A stretch of DNA of 64,000 nt from NCBI GenBank assembly GCA_964352215.1, contig CAYGRE010000028.1, forward strand, positions 1 through 64,000, given 5' to 3'. Source of the stretch: CAWUKT01 sp964352215 (lineage in GTDB: Bacteria; Bacteroidota; Bacteroidia; J057; JADKCL01). The translations under genes and the position numbers were made by a program. Below the pieces are notes generated by a model. It made no database searches, was not told the origin of the DNA, and saw nothing but the letters and a program-made list of their open reading frames with translations. Shown one piece after another: positions 8,104 to 16,566 of the stretch (position 1 is its first letter; every line of letters begins with the position of its first letter).

Positions 8104-8853
8104 CTATTTCAACCATTCTACCTTTCCATCGTCCATATCGTATACCGCACCTGCTATTTTTATTTCTCCTTTTTCTTCCATTTCTGCAAGAATGGGGCTG
8201 TTAGCTCTAATCTGCTCAATAGTGTTCCTGACATTGCTTTCACATGCCAGATGTACAAATTCCTGGTTTTCTGAACTCCTCTCCCCATCGTACTCTACGC
8301 TCTCTACCGCAGGTCTTATTTTTTGAAGCATAGCCGTTATATTGCCTAACTTCACATCATCTACCGCTGCTTTTACGGCTCCACAATGTTCGTGGCCCAT
8401 TACCATAACCAATTTGGAACCCGACACTTTACAGGCAAATTCCATGCTTCCTAAGATGTCCTCGTTGACAAAATTTCCTGCTACTCTTGCTACAAATAAA
8501 TCACCAATTCCTCGGTCAAAAACGTCTTCAACAGGAACCCTGCTATCGACGCAAGAGAGCACAATCGCCTTTGGGTATTGTGCCAGTGTACTTTTTCTTA
8601 CTTGTTCTGAATGGTCACGTGCAGTCAAATCATTGTTTGTAAACCTGATGTTTCCATCTTGAAGCGTTTTTATTACTTCATCTGGTGTTAAGGCATCTTG
8701 TTGCTCTTTGGTCAGGACATCTTCAACAAGTCCATCTAAAGCTTTTTCAACTATCACAGGTTGGGTTTCATCGTTTGACTTTTTTTCTTGATTACAAGCG
8801 GTAAGAGTCAATAAACCAAATGAAAGCGCTAAAATTCCAATTGTTCTGTTCAT
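8104..8853 (-). CDS. Beta-class carbonic anhydrase, lipoprotein
   Basis: The enzyme should interconvert CO2 and bicarbonate. The zinc-site motifs of beta-carbonic anhydrases are intact: CVDSRVP (Cys ligand plus the Asp-Arg dyad), then GHEHCGAV (His and Cys ligands). Starting at ATG 8853 gives a signal peptide with lipobox LTAC (Cys at residue 20), so the mature 230-residue enzyme should be lipid-anchored in the periplasm or on the cell surface rather than cytosolic. An earlier in-frame start (8880) would add nine residues before the signal. The LRR gene follows within 32 nt. Confidence 0.9.
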   Translation of the reverse strand: MNRTIGILALSFGLLTLTACNQEKKSNDETQPVIVEKALDGLVEDVLTKEQQDALTPDEVIKTLQDGNIRFTNNDLTARDHSEQVRKSTLAQYPKAIVLSCVDSRVPVEDVFDRGIGDLFVARVAGNFVNEDILGSMEFACKVSGSKLVMVMGHEHCGAVKAAVDDVKLGNITAMLQKIRPAVESVEYDGERSSENQEFVHLACESNVRNTIEQIRANSPILAEMEEKGEIKIAGAVYDMDDGKVEWLK

Positions 8854-8998
8854 ACCTATTTGTTTAATTATAGTGATCAATACATAAACTTTAATGAATG
8901 TATATTTGTTCAGCTATTCAGTAAAAATAAATAGAGAAAAAATCCAGGAATCGTAAGTCATTTATGCCTGTAAAAATCCCACTACATCATGCGCATCT

Positions 8999-9029
8999 AT
9001 TTGTATAGTATAGAGATTCCGTATCTTTG
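8999..9029 (+). promoter_or_regulatory. Bacteroidota promoter of the CMP kinase gene, near-leaderless
   Basis: TTTG at 8999-9002, 19 nt spacer, TATCTTTG at 9022-9029 is an exact match to the Bacteroidota -33/-7 consensus (TTTG and TAnnTTTG). The ATG follows 3 nt later at 9033, so transcription should start at or within a few bases of the start codon. Confidence 0.75.
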
Positions 9030-9032
9030 ACC

Positions 9033-9602
9033 ATGGAAGCAAAGATCACGATCACGGGCGATCTGGGCAGTGGCAAGTCCGCGGTCAGTCGCATCATGGA
9101 GAAAGAGCTTGGTTTTGAAATCTACTCCACCGGTAAAGTTCAGCGTGAAATCGCCCAGCGTTATGGGATGACCACCCTCGAGCTCAACCAGTACGCTGAA
9201 ACCCACCCTGAGATCGATGATGAAATTGATTCTGTTTTCAAAAAGCTGAATGTCGCCGAGGAAGGCTTGATCGTGGATTCACGGATGGCCTGGCACTTTA
9301 TGCCTGATTCTTATAAGGTTTACCTGATGGTCCCGGTTGAAGTGGCCGCGGTAAGGATCATGGGCGATCCCAATCGAAAGAGTGAGGAATACGCCGACAA
9401 GCAAGAAGCAGTTGCCAAGCTTATCGCCCGAAAGTCCAGCGAAAACGAACGGTTCCTGGAGCTATATAAGGTGGATTGTACTGATCCCGGGAATTTTGAC
9501 ATCGCAGTCAATACGGCCAAACTAAGTCCCCAACAAGTTGCCGATACGATTATGGCAGGGTTTGCGATCTGGAAAAAAAGGGTTCGGGAAATGGAGTTTT
9601 AG
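9033..9602 (+). CDS. cmk: Archaeal-type cytidylate kinase
   Basis: The 189-residue P-loop kinase resembles the short archaeal-type (d)CMP kinase family (Cytidylate_kin_2). Walker A GDLGSGKS lies at residues 9-16, followed by GFEIYSTGKVQREIAQRYGM, the ETHPEIDDEID segment and a C-terminal SSENERFLELYKVD lid-like region. The expected reaction is phosphorylation of CMP/dCMP by ATP; substrate specificity is inferred. The start is ATG 9033. A TTG at 9027 is in frame but is part of the promoter's -7 element, so I reject it. The gene stands alone, facing the minus-strand block across a tandem repeat. Confidence 0.75.
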   Translation: MEAKITITGDLGSGKSAVSRIMEKELGFEIYSTGKVQREIAQRYGMTTLELNQYAETHPEIDDEIDSVFKKLNVAEEGLIVDSRMAWHFMPDSYKVYLMVPVEVAAVRIMGDPNRKSEEYADKQEAVAKLIARKSSENERFLELYKVDCTDPGNFDIAVNTAKLSPQQVADTIMAGFAIWKKRVREMEF

Positions 9603-9639
9603 AGATCTATCTTCAGGTCAATCATTGGCGCACCTAAGC

Positions 9640-9707
9640 CACATGATCAATGGTTGTGTGGAACTGATGATCAATCGTTGTTGTGAAACTGATGATCAAT
9701 CGTTGTA
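9640..9707. repeat. 25-nt tandem repeat that includes the downstream gene's stop codon
   Basis: Three head-to-tail copies lie at 9640-9661 (degenerate), 9662-9686 and 9687-9707. The last two share AACTGATGATCAATCGTTGT exactly. The final copy contains the last codons and TGA stop (9698-9696) of the minus-strand gene, and the same TCA/TGA triplet recurs in each unit. Confidence 0.75.
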
Positions 9708-11642
9708 AACCCGTACCTGCTTGATATACAGTTGATCCTGCGGCCCATCAATCTTAAACTCAATATCTAAAGCAAAGTCCTTGTAGTCCAGGGGCTTTTT
9801 GATTCCACGCACATTGTAAAAGTAGTGTTCCTTGATCCGTGCCAACTCACCGGTGAGGTGGGTGACTTGCGCTCTGGTCATCACTGACTGCCCTGCAGTG
9901 AGGCTGGAATGACTCAGGTATTCGACGATGGCTTTGTCGGTGAAGAAGTCGATCCTGGTGTCGGAATAGCAGATCAATTGATCGCAGATCACATTGTCAG
10001 GAGGGCTGACCACACTCACTTCTCCTTTCTGTACATTGATGACAAAACCGTAGTAGGACTTCCGATAGAGGTTCTTGGTGATAGCGACCCCATTGGCCGA
10101 TTCATTGGGAAATGAACGGTGGACCAGGATTCCCATCGCCACCTGCTCCTGCGGGATGCCGAAATACTCACGCTCCTGAAAGGCCCGGAAGTTCCAGACG
10201 CTCGCCCAAACTTTTCGAATTGCTTTTTCCACCGTCTTGTCCTTGGCGGTATCGGTGACCCACCCCGTTTTTGAGGTGTACAGCCCCGCGCCATTGAAAC
10301 CGTCAATGTCTTCAGCATTGGTAGAGGACCGGAACCGCATGCGTCGGAAATCAGGATTCAGGGCAACCTGGTCGTAAACCCGGCGTACGAGCGCCGTGTC
10401 CAGTGGATATTTCTTGATTCTGTCCCGAATCGCTTTGAGCGCATTGTCCAATTCCATGGGATTGCTTCGGAGGCTTGGGTCATTCAGTACCATACTGACC
10501 AAAGAGTCTGCTCCCGATCTTTCAAGATGTTGCTGGTACCAGAAAAATGGAATCGCAAAAGCACCTTCGGGCACCTTGAATCCGCCCTTCGAGCGTTTGG
10601 CAATCCTGGCAAGGGTCCCGAAGTTGGCCGCCTTCCCTCCTACGATATTGACCATATTGGCATTGATACGGTCGATGGGTATCAATTCCTTGCGGTTGAG
10701 GTCGCGCTTCAATTTGATATTCCGCTTCGGGGCCTGATCTGCCCAGAAGATCCGGGCTTGGTCAATACTGGCCTTCTCCAATACAAAAGAATCCCGGTAT
10801 ACCTGAAAATGAACGAGGTCCCATTCCAATGAATCAATGAGAGGATCGTCAAATATTCCTTTTTGGGCAATGATCGGAGTGCCTCGGTTCTGGCATAGGA
10901 CATTGATATGGCTGAGCGGGGTCTGAAACTCTGAGGTGATCACCCCGGCCGTAGGGGGAATATCTAGCGGGGTTCCGTTCAGCACCACTATGTCACGCAC
11001 CCCTGGGTATTTGTCCTTCAGATCTTCCACTTTGATCTTTCTCAGGTAGCCATAAGCCTCTCCCTCCACCAACGGCTGGTAAACCAAATTGGTGTAAATA
11101 TCATCCGGGCGCAGAACTTTAAAGGGTGTGTATTTCCCGGCGTAAAGGTCTTCGAGACGAATCGTATTGAGAAAGAGGGCTGGCCCCTTGCCAACTTTGA
11201 CACTGTCCCCTACCCGCTCCATGAACAATTCGATGAACTCAGAGGGGATCTCATCCGCGGGGGAAAATTCTATGGTCCAGAAACCGGAAGCTTCGTAGTG
11301 GTTGAGATTGGCAAGTACATACTCCCGTTTGGGGGAGTCGGCGTAATTGGTCGAGAGGAACCAGCTTTTGTTCTGCCAATATCCGAGTTCTGCGTGGGCA
11401 AAGTCGTAATGCCATTCAAACTTCTCAGAGTTGATGAAGTAGAGCTTGTCATGCTTGATTTCCCAGATCACTTTGAGGGAACCTACCTGTCCATATTTGG
11501 GGTTGGGGGGCGAACCTTTCAAGGCATTGTATTGCTCGATGGTCTGCAAAGAATGTAAATAGTCCTGGGCCACCAAGGGGCTACTTCCGCTGCAAATCAG
11601 AAGAGCAATACCCAATAAATATGGTTTCAGGTGAGTTCGCAT
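9696..11642 (-). CDS. Exported phosphohistidine plus PPDK-type ATP-grasp protein
   Basis: The 648-residue product has a signal peptide (cut after SPLVAQ, about residue 26). A domain I do not recognise fills about residues 30-210. A PEP-utiliser mobile domain follows with the phosphohistidine motif TPLSHINVLCQNRGTP (His245). From about residue 335 comes an ATP-binding domain of the pyruvate phosphate dikinase type (GGKAANFGTLARIA, FRSSTNAEDIDGFNGAGLY, C-terminal IEFKIDGPQDQLYIKQVRV). Compared with PEP synthase the domain order is reversed and the PEP-binding barrel is absent. Phosphotransfer through His is therefore plausible, but the acceptor is unknown. A periplasmic location is odd for an ATP-dependent enzyme. 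A 24-nt repeat array separates it from the peptidase gene upstream. Confidence 0.75.
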   Translation of the reverse strand: MRTHLKPYLLGIALLICSGSSPLVAQDYLHSLQTIEQYNALKGSPPNPKYGQVGSLKVIWEIKHDKLYFINSEKFEWHYDFAHAELGYWQNKSWFLSTNYADSPKREYVLANLNHYEASGFWTIEFSPADEIPSEFIELFMERVGDSVKVGKGPALFLNTIRLEDLYAGKYTPFKVLRPDDIYTNLVYQPLVEGEAYGYLRKIKVEDLKDKYPGVRDIVVLNGTPLDIPPTAGVITSEFQTPLSHINVLCQNRGTPIIAQKGIFDDPLIDSLEWDLVHFQVYRDSFVLEKASIDQARIFWADQAPKRNIKLKRDLNRKELIPIDRINANMVNIVGGKAANFGTLARIAKRSKGGFKVPEGAFAIPFFWYQQHLERSGADSLVSMVLNDPSLRSNPMELDNALKAIRDRIKKYPLDTALVRRVYDQVALNPDFRRMRFRSSTNAEDIDGFNGAGLYTSKTGWVTDTAKDKTVEKAIRKVWASVWNFRAFQEREYFGIPQEQVAMGILVHRSFPNESANGVAITKNLYRKSYYGFVINVQKGEVSVVSPPDNVICDQLICYSDTRIDFFTDKAIVEYLSHSSLTAGQSVMTRAQVTHLTGELARIKEHYFYNVRGIKKPLDYKDFALDIEFKIDGPQDQLYIKQVRVYND

Positions 11643-11663
11643 TGAGTTAAATATGAACTGAAG

Positions 11664-11759
11664 TTCATGGGCCTGAGGTTTTGGGCTTCTTGAGCCTGAG
11701 GTTGTTGGGCTTCTTGAGCCCGAGGTTTTTGACTCTTGATCCCAAGGCTCACAGACTCA
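11664..11759. repeat. 24-nt degenerate tandem repeat at the peptidase gene's 3' end
   Basis: Two near-identical 24-nt units (11683-11706 and 11707-11730, two differences; core GGGCTTCTTGAGCC) are flanked by decayed copies at 11664-11682 and 11731-11759. The outermost copy reaches the TGA stop of the minus-strand peptidase gene (11759-11757). Confidence 0.7.
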
Positions 11760-13001
11760 GGAGTCTTTAACCTTCTTTAGGACGTCCTTCACTGCATCTT
11801 TGTGAACGGTGAAGTTCATCATCTTTAGCTTAACGAAATCTTCGTGGAAAAAGTAATAACCGAAGCGGTTTTCTCCTTCTCCACAATGGCGGGAACCCGA
11901 ACCGGAATCTTTGACCAAAAACCAGGTATCCCCTTCATACTCCTGAAAGCCAACGACATGCATGGCATGGTCATCGGTGGTGCTTTCATTGTTGAATCGG
12001 AATTGGCGCGCGCTTTCGTCGATGTATTCAGACGGTATGTCAAAGGTGGGGATGATGCCAATGCCCTCGTAAGTGACCAGGCCAGCTTCTGAGACATCGC
12101 CACCAATGGCGAAAGAATAACCTGCTTTGAGGGCCTGCTTCATCGCTTCCATAAAGTCGTCCAAGGGAATATTGTAGTAATTATCGCTGTGCCACCAGTT
12201 GTCAGGGACTTTGTACTCGGCTTTTTCCCAATAGGGTGATTCCATCAGCGACATGAAGTGGGTATAGTCAGCCATATCCAATCCCAATTCCTTCTTGAGA
12301 TATTTCTCCGGAGTCATTTTCTTACCATTTACTTCTACCTCGGTCGGAATCGGCCCCATGTGTGATTCCAGTATTCTCCGCACCCTGTCAACGACCGTCT
12401 CTTCTTCCCACAAGCCATTCCGATAGACAGCCCCCATATAGGCGCTCAATTCATCAAACATTTCTTCGTGGGTGGGAAATTCCTGCCCTGCTCTGGTACC
12501 GGGATACGCATCATAGGGAACCATGCCATATTTTTCCATCATCCGCCCCACGGCATTGGTTTCCGACCCCTCGCCGAAGTACATCTCTCCCTTGTTGGCC
12601 ACAAAGTATTTTGCTCTTTCTATGTACTCCCAATAAACCGTATACATTTCGGACATGCGAACCTCTTTGTCCTTCAGACGCTTGACTTCACTTTCGTAAA
12701 AAGAGGTGGTCGAATAGCACCAGCAGGTATTGGTATTGCCCTGGGAAACGGGGCTGGTATGCCATATCTGGGTGTATTTCTCCGGGTCATTGGGAAAGGT
12801 TCTCCCAGTGATGTCTACTATGAAAGAAGGTTCTCTCTCTGGCTTTACCACCTTGTCCCCCTGAATAGAAGGCATGATCTTACTCCAAAAATAAGGCTCG
12901 GGATACTGCTTGTAAACGGCTTTGTCTTTTTGGACCGACTGTCCAAAGACGTTGGCTCCGAGGAAGCAGAATATGAGCAGAGGAAAAAGGGAGTATTTCA
13001 T
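11757..13001 (-). CDS. Exported C1-family (bleomycin hydrolase/PepC-like) cysteine peptidase
   Basis: The 414-residue product has a signal peptide (GANVFGQ, cut about residue 20). The papain-fold active site is recognisable: Gln87 of the oxyanion hole and catalytic Cys93 in SQGNTNTCWCYST, then His345 in DDHAMHVVGF. Where papain and bleomycin hydrolase have Asn (VENSWG), this protein has Asp365 in VKDSGSGS; whether that lowers activity is open. Its length and the THAM-like histidine motif point to the bleomycin hydrolase/aminopeptidase C branch, which is normally cytosolic, so export is a Bacteroidota variant. It is followed by the phosphohistidine protein gene on the same strand. Confidence 0.8.
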   Translation of the reverse strand: MKYSLFPLLIFCFLGANVFGQSVQKDKAVYKQYPEPYFWSKIMPSIQGDKVVKPEREPSFIVDITGRTFPNDPEKYTQIWHTSPVSQGNTNTCWCYSTTSFYESEVKRLKDKEVRMSEMYTVYWEYIERAKYFVANKGEMYFGEGSETNAVGRMMEKYGMVPYDAYPGTRAGQEFPTHEEMFDELSAYMGAVYRNGLWEEETVVDRVRRILESHMGPIPTEVEVNGKKMTPEKYLKKELGLDMADYTHFMSLMESPYWEKAEYKVPDNWWHSDNYYNIPLDDFMEAMKQALKAGYSFAIGGDVSEAGLVTYEGIGIIPTFDIPSEYIDESARQFRFNNESTTDDHAMHVVGFQEYEGDTWFLVKDSGSGSRHCGEGENRFGYYFFHEDFVKLKMMNFTVHKDAVKDVLKKVKDS

Positions 13002-13031
13002 TTGAGTGCTTGATGTTCAGGTCCTAAGTTA

Positions 13032-13072
13032 AGGAAAAAGAAAAACCCGGTCAGCAGTGCCAACCGGGTTTT
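13032..13072 (-). terminator. Terminator of the DUF4234-like gene
   Basis: On the minus strand AAAACCCGGT (13072-13063) pairs with ACCGGGTTTT (13051-13042), followed by a T-rich tail (TCTTTTTCC). It lies 32 nt beyond the stop of the 13104-13430 gene. Confidence 0.8.
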
Positions 13073-13103
13073 CTATGTTTTTGTACTTCTGATTTACAAG
13101 GGA

Positions 13104-13430
13104 TCAGGCAGCACCACCTGGAACTTCATTGTAAGCACCTTGAACGATACCGGCACCAATAGGGCCAAGCAGCCAAAGAAGAATGAAGGCAATAGGCTGA
13201 GAATACTTCTCATTGGTTACTTTGGCAGCTGCGCCGGCGTAAACCCAGAGGAAATAAAGGAAAATCAGACCACCTACAAATGGGATCAGAACCAGCCAGG
13301 GTGAAGGAATTTTTTCTGCAGCTTTCTTCTCTAAAAGCTCCGCACGGGTCTGGTGCAGCCAGATCAGATAATAAATGAACAGAGTCACAATTCCAAGAAT
13401 AATGACCATGGGTACACTGCGATTTTTCAT
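13104..13430 (-). CDS. Small DUF4234-like membrane protein
   Basis: The 108-residue protein has three predicted membrane segments: IILGIVTLFIYYLIWL, then a hydrophobic segment around VLIPFVGGLIFLYFLW, and a third around PIAFILLWLLGPIGAGI. The N-terminal pattern (short polar start, glycine-containing first helix ending in YYLIWLHQTRAEL) is that of DUF4234 proteins, whose function is unknown. It is monocistronic with its own terminator. The 211 nt between it and mutS2 hold no further gene. Confidence 0.7.
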   Translation of the reverse strand: MKNRSVPMVIILGIVTLFIYYLIWLHQTRAELLEKKAAEKIPSPWLVLIPFVGGLIFLYFLWVYAGAAAKVTNEKYSQPIAFILLWLLGPIGAGIVQGAYNEVPGGAA

Positions 13431-13641
13431 GAGTACTAATATTAGTTTTATTGTTTACAAAGGTGAATATTATGATTCCATAATAAGTTTAGCGCTGCAA
13501 ATATAATGATAATCTATACTTAAATCACGCTATTTACAGCAAAGGGGCATCTTATCTTATGCATCTAAGCCCATAGTTTCAGCGTAAATAAAAGTACTTT
13601 CGCAATACTTTACAAATCAAAATATTCAGATCAGGCAATTA

Positions 13642-16041
13642 TTAGTTTAGGCTTACCAGGGTCCAGCCTTCTCCTCCGGCATCCAGTGGGGCATCGGTTA
13701 ACTTATTTACTTCGGGAACAGCCGTCAAATAATCGCGAATTGCCTGCCGAAGTGCCCCTGTACCCTTTCCATGCAGGATTCGGAGTTCTTTGACCCCGGC
13801 CATCAAGGCATCGTCGATGAACTTACTCACCACAGGAAGGGCTTGTTCGACCCGAAATCCTTTCACATGCAGTTCGGTGCTGACATGGGCCCGCTTGGAA
13901 ATCCGGTTGGTGCCTGTTCCTGCCCTGACTTTGTCCTTTTTGGGCTTTTTGATCTTATCCAGTCGGTTCATCTTGACTGTGGCACGCATCTCTCCGATGG
14001 CTACGATTGCTCTCTTTCCCTGAATGTCTAAAACTTTTCCGGTGGACTGAGATTCTCTCACCTGTACCCAGTCTCCAATGTTTATTTCTTCCCCCTTTAT
14101 GATCTCGGGGGCCGCCTCTTTTTCTTCCTCTTGTACAACTTCATCCGGCAAGGCCGGCGGTGGATCAGGAAGCATTTCCCGCAATTCGGTGCGCAACTCT
14201 TTGGTTTTTTCCCGGTCCGCCTGGTTCTCCCGTATCTCTTTGATGGTCCGCTCGATCTTGGAATTTGCCTCGTTGATGAGGGCCTGGGCAGCTTCGTGTG
14301 CTTCCCTGAGAATCCTGGTTTCCTGCTGCTTGATCATCCGGTTCATTTCCTGGTTCCGGGTGAGCCAGTGCTTCAACTCTGAATTGTTCTCCTTTTGCTC
14401 TTTCAGTACGGCCTCTAATTCAGCCTTCTGTCCTTCCAGTTTGAGCAGCAATTCCTCACTTTGCAATTGGTCTCCATCCACTTTGGAACGTGCTTCATCC
14501 AGAATTTCCTCCGGGATTCCGACATTGCGGGCTATTTCAAAGGCATAAGACCTGCCGGGCACCCCGATTTCTATTTGGTAGGTTGGAGACAGGGATTGCG
14601 GATTGAATTGCATGGCTGCATTCACTATCCCTGGGCGGTTGTCGGCAAAATTCTTGAGGTTTCCGTAATGGGTCGTGATGACTCCGAAGGCGCCGGAAGC
14701 CAGAAACCGTTCCAGGAAAGCTTCGGCCATGGCCCCGCCCAGACGCGGGTCAGTTCCTGAGCCAAATTCATCTACCAGAAACAATGAGCGGTCGTCCATG
14801 GATTGGATCATGACCTGCATATTGGCAAGGTGGCTGGTGTAGGTACTCAAATCTGATTGTATGGATTGCTCGTCACCAATGTCGATGAAGAGTTTTTCAA
14901 ACCACACAAATTCGCTCTCTTCGTCGCAGGGAACCAGCAATCCGGATTGGATCATCAATTGCAGGAGGCCAATGGTTTTCAGGCTGACCGACTTCCCTCC
15001 TGCATTCGGGCCGGAAATCAAGATGATGCGGCTCTTCTCTTTCTCCATCCGCACGGTGAGGGGGATCACTTGCTCGTAGGTCATTCCCTCTTTGAGCATC
15101 AGCAAAGGGTGCCTCCCCTGGAGAATTTGGGCTACATTTCCTTTTCGGTCAAACTTGGGTTTGATGGATTTGGTATCGACGGCCAGCCGGGCCTTGGCCC
15201 GGATGAAGTCCAGCCTTGCGACTGATTTTGCATAGTCTTTCAGGGCAGGCAATTCTTCCCGGATCCAAGTGGTCGCCTCTATCAGGATACGGGTAATTTC
15301 ATTTTTTTCCTGAAGCAGCACTTCTCTGATCCGGTTGTTTGCGTCCAGCACACTGGAGGGCTCTACAAATACGGTTCTTCCCGACTGTGAAACATCATGG
15401 ACAAAACCTTTGATCCGCCCTTTGAAATCGGCATTGAGAGGGATGACATAGCGGTCGTTACGGATGGTAATTTCTGAGGCGTCGGTCCATCCACTTTGGG
15501 AGGCATGGCGGAGGATGCTGTTGAGTTGGCGGCGCAAGTCAGAGGACAAAGACATGCGTTGACGGCGCAGAACCTTGAGGGTCGGTGAAGCATCGTCTTT
15601 CATATTGCCTTTGGCATCCACAATGCCCTTCAGACGTACCAGCAGGTCTTTCCGCCAATCAAGACGCTCTATCCCGGACCAGAGGGTTGGGTATTTTTCT
15701 TTGCGGGTGCGGAAATAGCTGATTACATCCCGGACCATTTGCAACCATTTGAGGAAGCGAAACAGGTCGGAGAGAATCAACCAATGACCGTTGACACTTG
15801 CATGGTCAAAGATGATTTCCATGCTGTCCCTGATCTCAAGAGTAAAAGACTCGTCCGTCTCCAGCAATTCCTTGCATTCCAGTACCCTGGTTAATTCAAT
15901 ATCAATTCCGCCGGGTTTGGCGTAGGGCTTTAGTCTTTCGCACAGCGCCTTTCCATCCTCTGTATTGGCACGGCCAATCAGGAATTCCCGCAAGCGGTCA
16001 AATCCAAGTTGTTGTTCGGTTCGTTCGTTGTAATACTTCAT
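13642..16041 (-). CDS. mutS2: MutS2 family ATPase/nuclease
   Basis: The 799-residue MutS2 acts on branched DNA or stalled, collided ribosomes, depending on species. Visible parts are a MutS core (about 1-310), the ATPase with Walker A GPNAGGKS, the STYTSHL segment and Walker B LFLVDEFGSGTDP, a long charged coiled coil (about 510-620), and a C-terminal Smr domain. The Smr domain keeps HGKGTGALR, while the usual LDLRG is ELHVKG here. I start at ATG 16041, whose A is the last base of the upstream gene's TGA (TGATG), so the two are translationally coupled. A GTG one codon earlier is possible. Confidence 0.95.
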   Translation of the reverse strand: MKYYNERTEQQLGFDRLREFLIGRANTEDGKALCERLKPYAKPGGIDIELTRVLECKELLETDESFTLEIRDSMEIIFDHASVNGHWLILSDLFRFLKWLQMVRDVISYFRTRKEKYPTLWSGIERLDWRKDLLVRLKGIVDAKGNMKDDASPTLKVLRRQRMSLSSDLRRQLNSILRHASQSGWTDASEITIRNDRYVIPLNADFKGRIKGFVHDVSQSGRTVFVEPSSVLDANNRIREVLLQEKNEITRILIEATTWIREELPALKDYAKSVARLDFIRAKARLAVDTKSIKPKFDRKGNVAQILQGRHPLLMLKEGMTYEQVIPLTVRMEKEKSRIILISGPNAGGKSVSLKTIGLLQLMIQSGLLVPCDEESEFVWFEKLFIDIGDEQSIQSDLSTYTSHLANMQVMIQSMDDRSLFLVDEFGSGTDPRLGGAMAEAFLERFLASGAFGVITTHYGNLKNFADNRPGIVNAAMQFNPQSLSPTYQIEIGVPGRSYAFEIARNVGIPEEILDEARSKVDGDQLQSEELLLKLEGQKAELEAVLKEQKENNSELKHWLTRNQEMNRMIKQQETRILREAHEAAQALINEANSKIERTIKEIRENQADREKTKELRTELREMLPDPPPALPDEVVQEEEKEAAPEIIKGEEINIGDWVQVRESQSTGKVLDIQGKRAIVAIGEMRATVKMNRLDKIKKPKKDKVRAGTGTNRISKRAHVSTELHVKGFRVEQALPVVSKFIDDALMAGVKELRILHGKGTGALRQAIRDYLTAVPEVNKLTDAPLDAGGEGWTLVSLN

Positions 16042-16433
16042 CACTTCACTTCAGGAGCAGGCTCTTGCGGCTTCTGGCCCCCTTTTTTATCTAAATCTAA
16101 TATGTCCTGGTTGATCTGCTCTACCACATTCTTAAATATGGAATCCATGAGCACCGGATTTTCCTCGTAATAAGTAAAGCTCCCAAAGAATTGATCCTTT
16201 CCCACCTGGTGTTTCGCAAGGATCAGGGTATTCATCTCTTCGTATTTCTCAGGCCGTAATTCGGGGTTGGTAATGGTGGCATCCACCCCTGCATAGGCTA
16301 TCTGGAGGTCCTTTACAATCGGAATCATGGCTTCGACTTCTAGAATCCCATCGGGTATACCAGACTCACATCCGAAAGCGAACAAGCTCGCCACCAGCAT
16401 CAAAATCTTCCATACGTCCCGCAGTGATCTCAT
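16041..16433 (-). CDS. DUF4296-type lipoprotein
   Basis: The 130-residue product has a short signal peptide and lipobox FAFGC. It then has the DUF4296 pattern common in Bacteroidota (PDGILEVEAMIPIVKDLQIA), helical throughout and ending in a Lys/Pro-rich tail. Function is unknown; the family may be a periplasmic helper. Its stop overlaps the mutS2 start by one base. A -7 element (TATTTTTG, minus strand 16463-16456) lies about 23 nt upstream of the ATG, so this is the promoter-proximal gene of a two-gene operon. Confidence 0.8.
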   Translation of the reverse strand: MRSLRDVWKILMLVASLFAFGCESGIPDGILEVEAMIPIVKDLQIAYAGVDATITNPELRPEKYEEMNTLILAKHQVGKDQFFGSFTYYEENPVLMDSIFKNVVEQINQDILDLDKKGGQKPQEPAPEVK

Positions 16434-16491
16434 TGTCGAACTATAATTTACCTGACAAAAATAGACAATTTTCCAAAGCTGAAACCTATTG

Positions 16492-16523
16492 TTTGAAATC
16501 GGAGTGCAGAAGCAGTATCTTAA
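16492..16523 (+). promoter_or_regulatory. Probable promoter of the sugar-dehydrogenase-like gene
   Basis: TTTG at 16492-16495, 20 nt, then TATCTTAA at 16516-16523 (6 of 8 to TAnnTTTG). This would give a leader of about 40 nt before ATG 16567 and diverges from the promoter of the DUF4296-mutS2 operon. Confidence 0.45.
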
Positions 16524-16566
16524 CCTTTTGAACGTGAAGTCAATTTTATCAGTATTACATATTCAC

